Source of the DNA: Cellulosimicrobium cellulans
GTDB lineage: Bacteria > Actinomycetota > Actinomycetes > Actinomycetales > Cellulomonadaceae
Length of the DNA stretch: 64,000 bases
Reading direction: 5' to 3'
Assembly: GCF_016921195.1 (NCBI RefSeq)
Contig: NZ_JAFGYF010000001.1
Location: forward strand, 744,001-808,000
Part shown: positions 46,986-54,926 of the stretch, in pieces
Numbering within the stretch: the first letter of the stretch is position 1
How the letters are laid out: every line of letters starts with the position of its first letter
Notes under the pieces: generated by a model
The model's input: only the letters and a program-made list of their open reading frames with translations
Told to the model about the DNA's origin: nothing
The model's database searches: none
Translations under genes and position numbers: made by a program

Positions 46986-47438
46986 TCAGGCGGTCCGGGC
47001 GGCGCCCGGGCGCACGTAGGTGTGCCCGCTCGGCGCGGTCCACCGGACCGAGCCGTCCGCGAGCAGGTCGGGCCGCCAGCCGTCGCGCGCGCGGACGACG
47101 CGGTGGTGCCGACAGAGCGCGACGAGGTTGTCGGCCTCCTGCGCGGCGGCCGCGTCGTCGTCGTCCGCGCCTGGTCGCGGGGCCACGACGTGATCGAGGT
47201 CGCAGCGGAACGCCGGGACGCGGCAGCCGGGGAACACGCAGGTCTCATCGCGCGTGAGGACGCGCGCGACGGTCCGCGGCGACGGTCGTGCCCTGCCGCC
47301 GCGCTCGGCGGTCGGGGCGAGGGTGGGCGATGCTGCCACGCGGACCTCCCCATGCGTCGTTCGGTACGAGTTCGTGCGAGGGCGGGGAAGGGGCAGGACC
47401 CCGCCCTCGCACCGTGCCCGAGCGTGCGTCTCGAACAC
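46986..47438 (-). CDS. Truncated HNH endonuclease of the DUF222/13E12 type, SOS-linked
   Basis: 150 residues. Residues about 55-135 are the C-terminal HNH domain of the 13E12/DUF222 family: TVARVLTRDETCVFPGC, CDLDHVVAPRPG and NLVALCRHHRV, with zinc Cys and catalytic His residues intact. The DUF222 domain (about 250-300 residues) normally in front is missing. GTG at 47438 lies inside a perfect SOS box, with TAGAGT seven bases upstream. Either a deleted remnant that kept both ends, or a small stand-alone nuclease. An earlier in-frame start would overlap the divergent padR gene. Confidence 0.68.
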   Translation of the reverse strand: MFETHARARCEGGVLPLPRPRTNSYRTTHGEVRVAASPTLAPTAERGGRARPSPRTVARVLTRDETCVFPGCRVPAFRCDLDHVVAPRPGADDDDAAAAQEADNLVALCRHHRVVRARDGWRPDLLADGSVRWTAPSGHTYVRPGAARTA

Positions 47439-47446
47439 GTGTTCGA
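47431..47446 (-). promoter_or_regulatory. Perfect SOS (LexA) box overlapping promoter and start codon of the HNH gene
   Basis: TCGAACACGTGTTCGA is a perfect 16-bp palindrome matching the mycobacterial/corynebacterial LexA consensus TCGAAC-N4-GTTCGA. On the minus strand the -10 TAGAGT (47451-47446) abuts it and the GTG start of the HNH gene (47438-47436) is within it, so LexA bound here would cover the promoter and the initiation site. Confidence 0.88.
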
Positions 47447-47499
47447 CTCTAGCGGCTCCCTCCGACACGCGTCGAGGGCTGGCGTGATAGGTCGTCGTT

Positions 47500-47511
47500 C
47501 GATATATATCG
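47500..47511 (+). promoter_or_regulatory. PadR-type operator / promoter
   Basis: CGATATATATCG is a perfect 12-bp palindrome three bases before the padR ATG. Within it TATATA (47503-47508) stands six bases before the ATG and could be the -10 of a leaderless transcript. The AT-rich palindrome over the start is a good candidate for PadR autoregulation. Confidence 0.65.
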
Positions 47512-47514
47512 GTC

Positions 47515-47889
47515 ATGGCATCGAGTCCTCCCGCGTTCCGCATGACGGAGCCGGCGTACCTCGTGCTGCTCGCGGTCAGCGGCGAACCCAGGCACGGCTA
47601 CGCCGTGATCCAGGCCGTGCGCGAGCTCTCCGACGGCCGCACCCGCCTCGGGGCAGGCACGCTCTACGGCAACCTCGACCGGCTCGTCGCGGCGGGGCTC
47701 GTCGAGCCGACGAGCGAGGAGGTCGTCGACGGCCGGCTGCGGCGCTACTACCGCGCGACCGACGACGGACGCCGTGCCGCCCGCGCCGAGACGCTGCGCC
47801 TCGCCGAGCTTGCCGAGCGCGCGCGCCGGTCGCTCGCCCGCGGCGCCGCGTCGGGCGCTGCCGGCGGGCTCGCGGGGAGCGGCGCGTGA
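47515..47889 (+). CDS. PadR-family transcriptional regulator
   Basis: 124 residues. Winged helix of the short PadR subgroup: EPAYLVLLAVSGEPRHGYAVI, LGAGTLYGNLDRLVAAGLVE and RYYRATDDGRR are the family blocks; an Ala/Arg-rich tail follows. Its stop overlaps the GTG of the next gene (GTGA). The pair PadR plus a membrane partner is a common actinobacterial unit in which PadR represses its own operon in response to an unknown signal. Confidence 0.92.
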   Translation: MASSPPAFRMTEPAYLVLLAVSGEPRHGYAVIQAVRELSDGRTRLGAGTLYGNLDRLVAAGLVEPTSEEVVDGRLRRYYRATDDGRRAARAETLRLAELAERARRSLARGAASGAAGGLAGSGA

Positions 47890-48497
47890 CCGGGCGGCGC
47901 CCGGGCCCGGGTGTCGGGCGGCTCGACGACGAGGCGCCTGGCGTGCGCCGGTACGAGCGGTCCGCGCGGTTCTGGCTCCGTGCCTACCCGCCGCGTTGGC
48001 GCCGACTGCACGGCGAGGAGGCGCTCGCCGTGCTGCTCGACCTCGCGCCCGCACCCGACCGCACCGGGGTGTCTCGCGGCATTGGGGCACGCGAGGCGTG
48101 GGGCCTGGTGCGCGCGGGCTGGGCGTTGCGGTGGCGTGAGCACCCGCCCCTCGGTCGCTGGCTCCTCTACCGGCTGTTCGACGCCCGGCTGCCCGCGCGC
48201 TACTGGTGGTGGGTGGCCGACGACATCCATGGCGCGCTGTACCCCTGGCGCGTCACGACCACGAGCCTCGCGACCGCCGTTGCCCTCTTCTATGCCTGGC
48301 CCGTGCTGGCGCAGATCCTGTTCTCGCAGGACGTCACGCGACCCGACCTCGGGCTGATCGCCGTGTGGTGCGGGGCGTTCCTCGTCGGAGGGCTGCTCTT
48401 CCGTCGTTCGCACGTCGCTCGCGCGTGGCGCAAGCACGTGCTCGACGGCAATATCCCCGTGGAGCCGCCCGGACCACGTCGGACTGCCGGCCCCTGA
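47886..48497 (+). CDS. PadR-associated membrane protein
   Basis: 203 residues. The N-terminal region [34 protein letters not shown] (read in parts) resembles the helical segment found in PadR-partner proteins of actinobacteria. Two hydrophobic helices follow at about 125-145 and 155-175, with an Arg-rich C-terminus. GTG at 47886 overlaps the padR stop by four bases. The function is unknown; a membrane signal or efflux role is only a guess. Confidence 0.7.
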   Translation: MTGRRPGPGVGRLDDEAPGVRRYERSARFWLRAYPPRWRRLHGEEALAVLLDLAPAPDRTGVSRGIGAREAWGLVRAGWALRWREHPPLGRWLLYRLFDARLPARYWWWVADDIHGALYPWRVTTTSLATAVALFYAWPVLAQILFSQDVTRPDLGLIAVWCGAFLVGGLLFRRSHVARAWRKHVLDGNIPVEPPGPRRTAGP

Positions 48498-48560
48498 GCG
48501 CGGCGCCGCGCCCACCGTGCCAGGGTGCGGACGCCCGCCGGGGCGGTCGTGCGAGCCCGG

Positions 48561-48566
48561 TAGACT
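48561..48566 (+). promoter_or_regulatory. Likely -10 of the purS-purQ operon
   Basis: TAGACT about 120 bases before the purS start, in the 189-base gap after the PadR-partner gene. It matches the TANNNT form used elsewhere in this window. No consensus -35 is evident, and no other candidate lies closer to purS. Confidence 0.5.
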
Positions 48567-48686
48567 GGCCGCGGAATCCCGCCGTCGGCTCCCGCTCGTC
48601 CCGTCCCACCGACCGTCCTCGACGGCCGAGACGTGGCCGGGATCCCGGAGCCCCGGCCCTCCCGAACTCTCTCGCAAGGAGCCCCC

Positions 48687-48974
48687 GTGGGACGCGTCGT
48701 CGTCGAGGTCATGCCCAAGCCCGAGATCCTGGACCCGCAGGGCAAGGCCGTCGTCGGGGCGCTGCCGCGCCTCGGTTTCACCCAGTTCACGTCCGTGCGC
48801 CAGGGCAAGCGGTTCGAGCTCGAGGTCGACGGCCCGGTCACGCCGGAGATTCTCGACGCCGCCCAGGAGGCCGCGGTCAAGGTCCTGTCGAACCCGGTCA
48901 TCGAGGACGTCGTGCGGGTCGCGGACATCGAGGCGGACGCGGCCGCGACGATCACGTCCGAGGGGCTCGCCTGA
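48687..48974 (+). CDS. purS: Phosphoribosylformylglycinamidine synthase subunit PurS
   Basis: 95-residue small subunit of the PurLQS complex that converts FGAR to [25 protein letters not shown] at the N-terminus and the [12 protein letters not shown] strand are typical. GTG at 48687 has AAGGAG five bases upstream; an in-frame ATG 18 codons earlier was rejected. The stop shares one base with the purQ ATG (TGATG). purL is not in this window. Confidence 0.94.
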   Translation: MGRVVVEVMPKPEILDPQGKAVVGALPRLGFTQFTSVRQGKRFELEVDGPVTPEILDAAQEAAVKVLSNPVIEDVVRVADIEADAAATITSEGLA

Positions 48975-49693
48975 TGTCCGGCGCGACGCTCGCGACGGCG
49001 CGGATCGGCGTCGTCACGTTCCCCGGCACGCTCGACGACCGCGACGCGGCGCGCGCGGTGCGCCTCGCGGGGGGCGAGGCCGTCCCGCTGTGGCACGCGG
49101 ACGCCGACCTGCACGGCGTCGACGCGGTCGTCCTGCCCGGCGGCTTCTCCTACGGCGACTACCTGCGCGCGGGCGCGATCAGCCGCTTCGCGCCCGTCAT
49201 GGAGTCGATCGTCGACGCGGCGGCGGGCGGCATGCCCGTCCTGGGCATCTGCAACGGCTTCCAGGTGCTCACCGAGGCCCACCTGCTGCCCGGCTCGATG
49301 GTCAAGAACGACCACCTGCACTTCATCTGCCGCGAGCAGGTGCTCGTGGTCGAGAACGCGGACACGGCCTGGACGCGCGACTACACGACGGGCCAGCGCA
49401 TCACGGTCCCGCTGAAGAACCAGGACGGCCAGTTCGTCGCGGACGACCGCACGCTTGACGAGCTCGAGGCGGAGGGCCGCGTCGTCTTCCGCTACGACGG
49501 CTGGAACCCGAACGGATCGCGCCGTGGCATCGCCGGCATCACGAACGCCGCAGGCAACGTCGTCGGCCTCATGCCCCACCCCGAGCACGCCGTCGAGGCG
49601 GGCTTCGGGCCCGCGAACGAGGCCGGTCCGCGCGCGGGTACCGACGGGCTCGGCTTCTTCACGTCGGTCCTGGGTGCGCTCGTCCACGCATGA
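48974..49693 (+). CDS. purQ: Phosphoribosylformylglycinamidine synthase subunit PurQ (glutaminase)
   Basis: 239-residue class I glutamine amidotransferase that feeds ammonia to PurL. The nucleophile Cys is in [11 protein letters not shown], and the His-Glu pair is in [24 protein letters not shown] and [14 protein letters not shown] are PurQ signatures. Translation is coupled to purS through a one-base overlap. A GNAT acetyltransferase gene begins 11 bases after the stop and may be co-transcribed. Confidence 0.96.
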   Translation: MSGATLATARIGVVTFPGTLDDRDAARAVRLAGGEAVPLWHADADLHGVDAVVLPGGFSYGDYLRAGAISRFAPVMESIVDAAAGGMPVLGICNGFQVLTEAHLLPGSMVKNDHLHFICREQVLVVENADTAWTRDYTTGQRITVPLKNQDGQFVADDRTLDELEAEGRVVFRYDGWNPNGSRRGIAGITNAAGNVVGLMPHPEHAVEAGFGPANEAGPRAGTDGLGFFTSVLGALVHA

Positions 49694-49703
49694 CGAGGGC
49701 GGC

Positions 49704-50189
49704 GTGACGGGCTCGCCCTCGCGCGTCCTGCCCGACGGCGCCGGGCGCCCGGGTCCGCACGTCACCGTCGAGGCCGTCCCTGGGGACGACGCCGCGGCCG
49801 AGCGCTTGTGCGCCCGTCAGCAGGCGGAGCTCGCCGTGCGCTACGGCGAGCCCGACACGGGTCGTTTCACAGCCGACGCCACGCTGGCGAACGTCGTCGT
49901 CCGGGAGGACGGCGAGCCCGTGGCGTTCGTCGCGCTGCGCGACGTGTCGGGGACGCCCGACGGCCGTGGCGGCACGCACCCCGCGCGGACCGGCGAGGTG
50001 AAGCGCCTCTGGGTCGAGCCCGACCACCGCGGCCACGGTCACGCGCGCACCGCGATGCGGGCCGTCCACCGGCACGCGGTCGAGGCCGGGCTCGAGCGCG
50101 TCGTCCTGGAGACCGGGACCCTCCAGCCCGAGTCGATCGACCTGTACCTCTCGCTCGGCTACGTCCCGATCGAGTCGTACGGCCACTAG
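49704..50189 (+). CDS. GNAT-family N-acetyltransferase
   Basis: 161 residues. The acetyl-CoA loop is in VKRLWVEPDHRGHGHARTAMRAV (R/Q-x-x-G-x-G/A pattern), followed by LERVVLETGTLQPESIDLYLSLGYVPIESYG, the usual last strand and helix (read in parts). GTG at 49704 has a purine-rich GAGGG upstream. Substrate unknown. It is 11 bases after purQ and 171 bases before a second, related GNAT gene, possibly an old tandem duplication. Confidence 0.85.
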   Translation: MTGSPSRVLPDGAGRPGPHVTVEAVPGDDAAAERLCARQQAELAVRYGEPDTGRFTADATLANVVVREDGEPVAFVALRDVSGTPDGRGGTHPARTGEVKRLWVEPDHRGHGHARTAMRAVHRHAVEAGLERVVLETGTLQPESIDLYLSLGYVPIESYGH

Positions 50190-50360
50190 GCCGGGCACCC
50201 GCTCTCGCGCTGCTTCGCGCTCAACCTGGGGACGCGCGACGCGGGTGTCGACACCGACGGCGCGGACGAGACACCGACGACGAACAGCGGGCTCGGGACG
50301 CGCGACGCGCGAACGACCGGGACACCGAGCGCGTCAGCGACCGTCCCAGCCCGCGGGGTC
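50190..50360. other. Gap between the two GNAT genes with a repeated word
   Basis: 171 bases with no gene. The 15-base word GGGACGCGCGACGCG occurs twice (near 50230 and 50297), each followed by an ACACCGA-containing stretch, so a segment of about 67 bases seems to be imperfectly duplicated. No promoter hexamer near the second GNAT gene is convincing. Confidence 0.5.
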
Positions 50361-50927
50361 GTGGAGGTTCGCGCGGTCGCCTGGGACGACCCGGACGCGG
50401 CGGCGCTGCGGCGGGAGATGCACGAGACGTCCTCGGCGATGCTCTACCCCGAGCTGTTCGCCGGGCTCGAGGCCGCCGGCGGGTTCGACGCCGTCGACGC
50501 GCGCCTCGGCGACGACGTCGTGACGACCCTCGTCGCGTGTCGGGACGGCGAGGCCGTCGGGTGCGCGTCGCTGCGCCGACCCGCCGCCGGGGCACCCGCG
50601 GACGCGCTCGAGGTGAAGAAGGTCTTCGTCCGCGAGCGCGCGCGCCGGACCGGGACCGCGCGCCGGCTGCTCGACGCCCTGGAGGCCGTCGCCCGCGAGC
50701 GCGGGGTGTCGACCCTGCTGCTCGAGACGGGCATCCGGCAGCCGGGCGCGATCGCTCTCTACCGCTCGCTCGGGTACCGCGCCGTCGAGCCGTTCCCGCC
50801 GTACGTCGGTGACAACCCCGTCGCGCTCTGCTTCGCGAAGCCGCTGGTCCGAGGGCCGCGTCAGGGTCCTGTCAGGGGCGTGCCGGATATGCCCGCGCTG
50901 TCCGGTCCCGCTAGGGTGTCCCCGTGA
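50361..50927 (+). CDS. GNAT-family N-acetyltransferase
   Basis: 188 residues. Acetyl-CoA motif in VKKVFVRERARRTGTARRLLDAL and the final VSTLLLETGIRQPGAIALYRSLGYRAVEPFPPY (read in parts), strongly like the preceding GNAT in its last third. After LCFAKPL the C-terminal 25 residues match nothing and run into the next gene's promoter. GTG at 50361 follows GGGG weakly. Substrate unknown. The last four bases overlap the next GTG. Confidence 0.83.
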   Translation: MEVRAVAWDDPDAAALRREMHETSSAMLYPELFAGLEAAGGFDAVDARLGDDVVTTLVACRDGEAVGCASLRRPAAGAPADALEVKKVFVRERARRTGTARRLLDALEAVARERGVSTLLLETGIRQPGAIALYRSLGYRAVEPFPPYVGDNPVALCFAKPLVRGPRQGPVRGVPDMPALSGPARVSP

Positions 50928-51235
50928 TCCCCCTCGCGACCGGTGCCTACTCCGCGGCCTCCGTCATTCTCGAGCTCCTCGGCTGGGTCGCCGCGGTCGC
51001 GTCGCGGGTGCCCGGCCGGGTCGGCATCCTCGCCGGCGAGCTGCGCGAGACCGCCGTCGAGTGGGGCCTTCCGGTCGGCGAGGTCTCCGACCTCTACGCC
51101 GCCTTTCCCGTGCGCCTCGCGCTCGCCGTCGGCGCGGTCGCGCTCGTGTGCGCGGTCGTCGCCCTGGTGCACGGGCTCCGCGAGCGTCAGCGCGCCGAGG
51201 GGTCCGCCGACGCCGTGCGCGTCAGCGGGCACTGA
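50924..51235 (+). CDS. Small membrane protein, unknown
   Basis: 103 residues with two hydrophobic segments (about 6-28, AAS VILELLGWVAAVA type, and 63-85, RLALAVGAVALVCAVVALVHGL) around a short polar stretch. I do not recognise a family. TAGGGT ends six bases before the GTG, a clean leaderless signal which supports that the gene is real and independently transcribed. Its 3' end overlaps the convergent oxidoreductase gene by 14 bases. Confidence 0.65.
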   Translation: MIPLATGAYSAASVILELLGWVAAVASRVPGRVGILAGELRETAVEWGLPVGEVSDLYAAFPVRLALAVGAVALVCAVVALVHGLRERQRAEGSADAVRVSGH

Positions 51236-52106
51236 GCAGCGGCGCGACCTCTCGCCCCAGGAAGCGGACGAACCCCTCGACGTCCGGCTCGTCGGCGGTC
51301 GGCTGGACCGCGACGGCCGTCGCACCTGCGTCGGCCAGCGCCTGGACGGCCGCGGCGATCGTCGCCGCGTCGCCGCCGGCGCCGACGCCCTGACCGGCTT
51401 CCCTGCCCCACAGCGGCACCTCGCGGTCCACGCGCTCCTGCGCGTCCGGCCCGGTCGCCGCGATGAGCGTCGCGTGGACGTCGAACCCGGCATCCGTGCG
51501 GCTCACGTCCCGGCCGGCGCGCGCCGCCCCGGCCGCCTCGCGCACGTCGTCGGGGGTGAGCGCGTTCGCGAGGATCAGGCCGTCGCCCAGCTCTCCCGCC
51601 AGCGCGAGCGACCGGGGGCCGACGCCGCCGAGCCACAGCGGGACGGGCTCGGTGGGAGGCCAGTCGAGGCGCACGGCGTCGAGCGTGACGTACCGCCCCG
51701 TCGTCGTGACCTCCTCGCCCGCGAGCAGGCTCCGCAGCGCGGTGGTGTGCTCCCGCAGCAGCGTCAGCGGCGACGCGACCCGGACTCCCGCCTGCCCCAT
51801 CCAGGCCTGGACGCCGTGACCCACGCCCGCGACGAGCCGACCGGGGAACATCCGGGCGAGCGTCGCGACCTCCATCGCGGTGATCGCCGTGCTGCGCAGC
51901 GGCGCGGGCATGAGCCCGATCCCGACGCGCACGCGGTCCGTCCACGCGAGCGCGGCCGCCGCAGAGCCGAGGCCCGACTGCTTGAAGCAGTCCTCCCACA
52001 CCCAGAGGTCGTCGAGGCCCGCCTCCTCGGCGGTCGTGGCGAGCCGCCGCAGGCTCTCCGGCGCGTGGGTGGGCACGAACGCGATACCGAGCCGTGGTGT
52101 CGTCAT
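51222..52106 (-). CDS. LLM-class (luciferase-like) flavin/F420-dependent oxidoreductase
   Basis: 294 residues with the bacterial luciferase-like TIM barrel: LGIAFVPTHAPE, LDDLWVWED, RVRVGIGLMPAP, ATLARMFPGRLVAGVGHG and VPLWLGGVGPRSLALAGELGDGLIL (read in parts). Members use F420 or FMN; the substrate cannot be inferred. CATGAT ends six bases before the ATG (leaderless pattern). Converges on the small membrane protein gene. Confidence 0.88.
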   Translation of the reverse strand: MTTPRLGIAFVPTHAPESLRRLATTAEEAGLDDLWVWEDCFKQSGLGSAAAALAWTDRVRVGIGLMPAPLRSTAITAMEVATLARMFPGRLVAGVGHGVQAWMGQAGVRVASPLTLLREHTTALRSLLAGEEVTTTGRYVTLDAVRLDWPPTEPVPLWLGGVGPRSLALAGELGDGLILANALTPDDVREAAGAARAGRDVSRTDAGFDVHATLIAATGPDAQERVDREVPLWGREAGQGVGAGGDAATIAAAVQALADAGATAVAVQPTADEPDVEGFVRFLGREVAPLLSAR

Positions 52107-52135
52107 CCCGTCATCATGCCGGGACCCACCGACGC

Positions 52136-53113
52136 TCAGCCGTCGTGCCCGCGCGCGCGTGACCCGCCGCGGGCGGGCCGCCGAGCGAGCTCGTCGGACC
52201 GCGCCAGGAAGGCGAGCTGCGCCGCGACGGACTGTCGCGCCGCGCCGAGGACGGACGGGTCGACGTCGGCGTAGACGCGCGCGATCACCTGCTCCACCGC
52301 GTCGCGCGCACCCGCGGTCAGGCCGAGCGCGTCGAGCGCCGCCCGGACCTGGGCGAGGCGCTCGAGCCGGTGCTCGCGGTACGCGCGCACCCGCTCCGCG
52401 AGGTCGTCGACGACCGGTCCGTGGCCGGGGAGCCCCTTCGCCCGGCCCGTCCCCGTGGACGCGACCGCCTCGATCGCGTCGAGGCTCGCGAGGTACGTGC
52501 CGAGCGAGCCGTCAGGCTCCGCGATCACCGTCGTGCCGGTCCCGAGCACCGTGTCCCCGGTGAGGACCGTCGTGCCCGACGGCGACGCCGCGCCACCGGT
52601 AGCGGCCTCACCCGACCTCGTGCCGCCCGGAGCCGCGTCGCCGGGGGTCTCGCGTCCCGGGCTCGCGCCGCCTCCGGTGAGGTCGCGGGCCGGGGCCACC
52701 GGGCCGTCGTCGGGCAGCACGAGGCAGACCGAGTCGGCGGTGTGGCCCGGGGTGGCGAGGACGACGACGCGCAGCCCGGCGGCGTCGATCACCTCGCCGT
52801 CGCGCAGGGGCTCGCCGCCGTGGCAGTGTGCCGGGTCGGCGGCGCGCACCGGCGCCCCGGTCCGCTCGCGCAGTCCGGGAGCACCGGCCGTGTGGTCGGC
52901 GTGACGATGCGTGACGAGCACGAGCTCGACCGGCCCGGTCGCGGCGAGCGCGTCGAGGTGCGCGGCGTCGTCGGGCCCCGGGTCCACGACGACGCACGTC
53001 GCCGACCCCGGTGCGCGCAGCACGTACGAGCGGGTCCCGTCGAGCGTCATGGGGCCCGGGTTGTCGGCGCGCAGCACCGCGGCGAGCCGGGTGACGGGCG
53101 TGGGCGCGGTCAT
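52136..53113 (-). CDS. Metallo-beta-lactamase-fold hydrolase
   Basis: 325 residues. The zinc motif THRHADHTAG (H69, H71, D73, H74), the later VVLATPGHTADS and VLTGDTVLG, and GLPGHGPVV give a full glyoxalase-II/LACTB2-like active site, followed by a LACTB2-type winged-helix C-terminus. A 45-residue Gly/Ala/Pro/Thr-rich insert (about 138-182) sits between the metal motifs and is unusual. Substrate unknown. It begins 11 bases after the stop of the following DUF-type gene and is probably its operon partner. Confidence 0.88.
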   Translation of the reverse strand: MTAPTPVTRLAAVLRADNPGPMTLDGTRSYVLRAPGSATCVVVDPGPDDAAHLDALAATGPVELVLVTHRHADHTAGAPGLRERTGAPVRAADPAHCHGGEPLRDGEVIDAAGLRVVVLATPGHTADSVCLVLPDDGPVAPARDLTGGGASPGRETPGDAAPGGTRSGEAATGGAASPSGTTVLTGDTVLGTGTTVIAEPDGSLGTYLASLDAIEAVASTGTGRAKGLPGHGPVVDDLAERVRAYREHRLERLAQVRAALDALGLTAGARDAVEQVIARVYADVDPSVLGAARQSVAAQLAFLARSDELARRPARGGSRARGHDG

Positions 53114-53124
53114 CGCGGGCCGCC

Positions 53125-53613
53125 TCAGGCGCGGTGCCGCAGGACCGTGGGGCGACCCTCGTCCTCCCACTGGGAGAACCGGGCGTCGACGACCGGTCCG
53201 ACGAGCTCGTACGTCTCCCAGGTGTCCGGCACGCGGTACACGTCCTCGGGCTCGCCGTCGCCGGGGCTCACGGCGTCGACGTAGTCCTCGAGGTAGAGCC
53301 CGCCGCCGTCCTCGTCCTCCTCGTCGCCCGCGTAGTACGCGCCGGCGAACGCCGCCCCGACCTCGTCGAGGTCGTCGTCGACGAGCTTGCCGTCGCACAG
53401 GTCGTGGACGAAGGCGCCCGGCGTGATCCTGCGCTCGCGGAGCGCGGCGAGGTCGTCGGCGGCGTCCTCCCTGAGCTCGTCCGAGACGTGGCCCGCGAGC
53501 ACCGCCCACGCGAGGAACATGCCGATGTGCGTCGCGCCCGCCTCGGGACCGGCCTCGGGCGGGTAACCGTCGCCACCGGAGTGCCAGGACGCGTCGTCGT
53601 ACTTCGTCGTCAT
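53125..53613 (-). CDS. Conserved hypothetical protein, acidic
   Basis: 162 residues, strongly acidic in the C-terminal half. The start YDDASWHSGGDGYPPEAGPEAGATHIGMFLAWAVLAG (read in parts) matches a small family of uncharacterised soluble proteins; ATHIGMFLAW is its clearest mark. TAGCGT ends seven bases before the ATG (leaderless). It is upstream of the metallo-beta-lactamase-fold gene in the same direction with an 11-base gap. No function can be assigned. Confidence 0.75.
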   Translation of the reverse strand: MTTKYDDASWHSGGDGYPPEAGPEAGATHIGMFLAWAVLAGHVSDELREDAADDLAALRERRITPGAFVHDLCDGKLVDDDLDEVGAAFAGAYYAGDEEDEDGGGLYLEDYVDAVSPGDGEPEDVYRVPDTWETYELVGPVVDARFSQWEDEGRPTVLRHRA

Positions 53614-53637
53614 GCGCGCGACGCTACCGCCTCCCGT

Positions 53638-53667
53638 CGACCACGACGTCGCTCCCCGTCGTGGTCG
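53638..53667 (-). terminator. Hairpin after the LLM oxidoreductase gene
   Basis: Perfect 11-bp arms CGACCACGACG (53638-53648) and complement (53657-53667) with an 8-base loop, 12 bases past the LLM gene stop on the minus strand and before the next gene's promoter. Confidence 0.72.
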
Positions 53668-53679
53668 GCGGGGCGGGAG

Positions 53680-54732
53680 TCAGGCGGCGAGGGCGTCCGT
53701 GAGGAGCTCGAGCGTACGGGCGCGGCCCGGTGCGGAGTCGAGCGCCTCGTCGGCACGCGACGCGGCGACGGGGACGACCATCACCTCGTCGACGCCGTGG
53801 CGCTCGGCGAGCCGGCGGACCTCGGCGGCGGCGTCGTCGGGCGTCCCGACGGCCCAGCGCCGGAGGCTGTCCTCGACCATCTGCCCCGCCGCGCCGTCGA
53901 GAGGCGCCGCCTGGGCCTCCTCCACGGTCTCCAGCGCGGTGAGCGCCTGGCCGGTGCGCAGTCGCGCCATCATGCGGGCCTGGGGGAGCGCGCGGGCGCG
54001 CGCCTCGTCGTCGGTCTCCGCCACGACGGCGTTGAGGGTGAGGAACGTGCGGGGCTCGGGGAAGGCCTCGCTCGGCCGGTAGCCCTCGCGGTACAGCGCC
54101 AGGATCTCGTCGATGCCCTGGCCGGAGAAGTGGTTCGCGAACACGTAGGGGAGCCCGAGCTCGGCCGCGAGGCGCGCCGAGTAGTCGCTGGACCCGAGGA
54201 GCCAGACGGTCGGTGCGCCGTCGGCGGCGGGCGTGGCGTGCACGTCGTAGACCTGGCCGCTCGTGAGGCGCAGCGTCGCGCCCTGCGGGCTCATGAGCGC
54301 GAGGATGTCGGTCACGTGCTGCGGGAACCGGTCGACGTCGGCCGTCGGGCCGGTGATGCGCAGGAGCTGCGTGACGACGGGGTCGGAGCCCGGCGCACGG
54401 CCGATCCCCAGGTCGACGCGCCCCGGGGCGATCGCCTCGAGCGCCGCGAACTGCTCCGCGACCACGAGGGGCGCGTGGTTGGGGAGCATGACGCCCCCCG
54501 ACCCGACCCGGATGCGGTCGGTCACCGACGCCGCCGCGGCGATCATGACGGGCGGCGTCGACGCCGCGACCGCGGGCATGTTGTGGTGCTCGGCGAACCA
54601 GTACCGCTCGTACCCGAGCCGGTCCGCGAGGCGGACCAGGTCGAGCGACGCCCGCACCGCCTGGGTGCTGGACTGGCCCGAGCGGACGGGCACGAGGTCG
54701 AGGACGGACAGGCGGGGGCTCTGGGTGCTCAC
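53680..54732 (-). CDS. LLM-class flavin-dependent oxidoreductase
   Basis: 350 residues of the luciferase-like monooxygenase family, group 1 (MsnO8-like): LSVLDLVPVRSGQSS, YERYWFAEHHNMPAVAASTPPVMIA (read in parts), RIRVGSGGVMLPNHAPLVVAEQFA, and WLLGSSDYSARLAAELGLPYVFANHF. The N-terminal SVLDxxPV and EHHN are signatures of this group. FMN-dependent; substrate unknown. The start is a GTG at 54732. It is unrelated in close detail to the other LLM gene at 51222. Confidence 0.9.
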   Translation of the reverse strand: MSTQSPRLSVLDLVPVRSGQSSTQAVRASLDLVRLADRLGYERYWFAEHHNMPAVAASTPPVMIAAAASVTDRIRVGSGGVMLPNHAPLVVAEQFAALEAIAPGRVDLGIGRAPGSDPVVTQLLRITGPTADVDRFPQHVTDILALMSPQGATLRLTSGQVYDVHATPAADGAPTVWLLGSSDYSARLAAELGLPYVFANHFSGQGIDEILALYREGYRPSEAFPEPRTFLTLNAVVAETDDEARARALPQARMMARLRTGQALTALETVEEAQAAPLDGAAGQMVEDSLRRWAVGTPDDAAAEVRRLAERHGVDEVMVVPVAASRADEALDSAPGRARTLELLTDALAA

Positions 54733-54803
54733 CCTGGTGCCAACCGGCGGCCCCCGCGCCTCATTCCCCCGGAGCGCCGCGCACGCCTGCCAGGATGTGG
54801 CCC

Positions 54804-54926
54804 ATGGACCTCTCCTCGATGATCATGGGCGCCGCGATCGCGTCCGTCGTGTGGGTCGTGCTCGTGCCCTGGAGCCGGCTGAAGGAGCTGCGGGAGAGGG
54901 ATCAGGCGGAGCGTGCGGAGGACTGA
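54804..54926 (+). CDS. 40-residue single-helix membrane protein
   Basis: A short frame reading MDLSSMIMGAAIASVVWVVL and then PWSRLKELRERDQAERAED. It predicts one transmembrane helix (about 5-21) and a charged cytoplasmic tail. CAGGAT ends seven bases before the ATG, the same leaderless signal used by many genes here, and the space between two minus-strand genes is otherwise empty. The 3' end overlaps recD by 25 bases. I recognise no family; it may be an unannotated small protein. Confidence 0.5.
   Translation: MDLSSMIMGAAIASVVWVVLVPWSRLKELRERDQAERAED

Noticed and set aside
53290-53305. GAGGTAGAGCCC resembling the family B repeat unit
   Set aside because: Lies inside a coding sequence, is a single short match without an inverted partner, and is explained by codon use.
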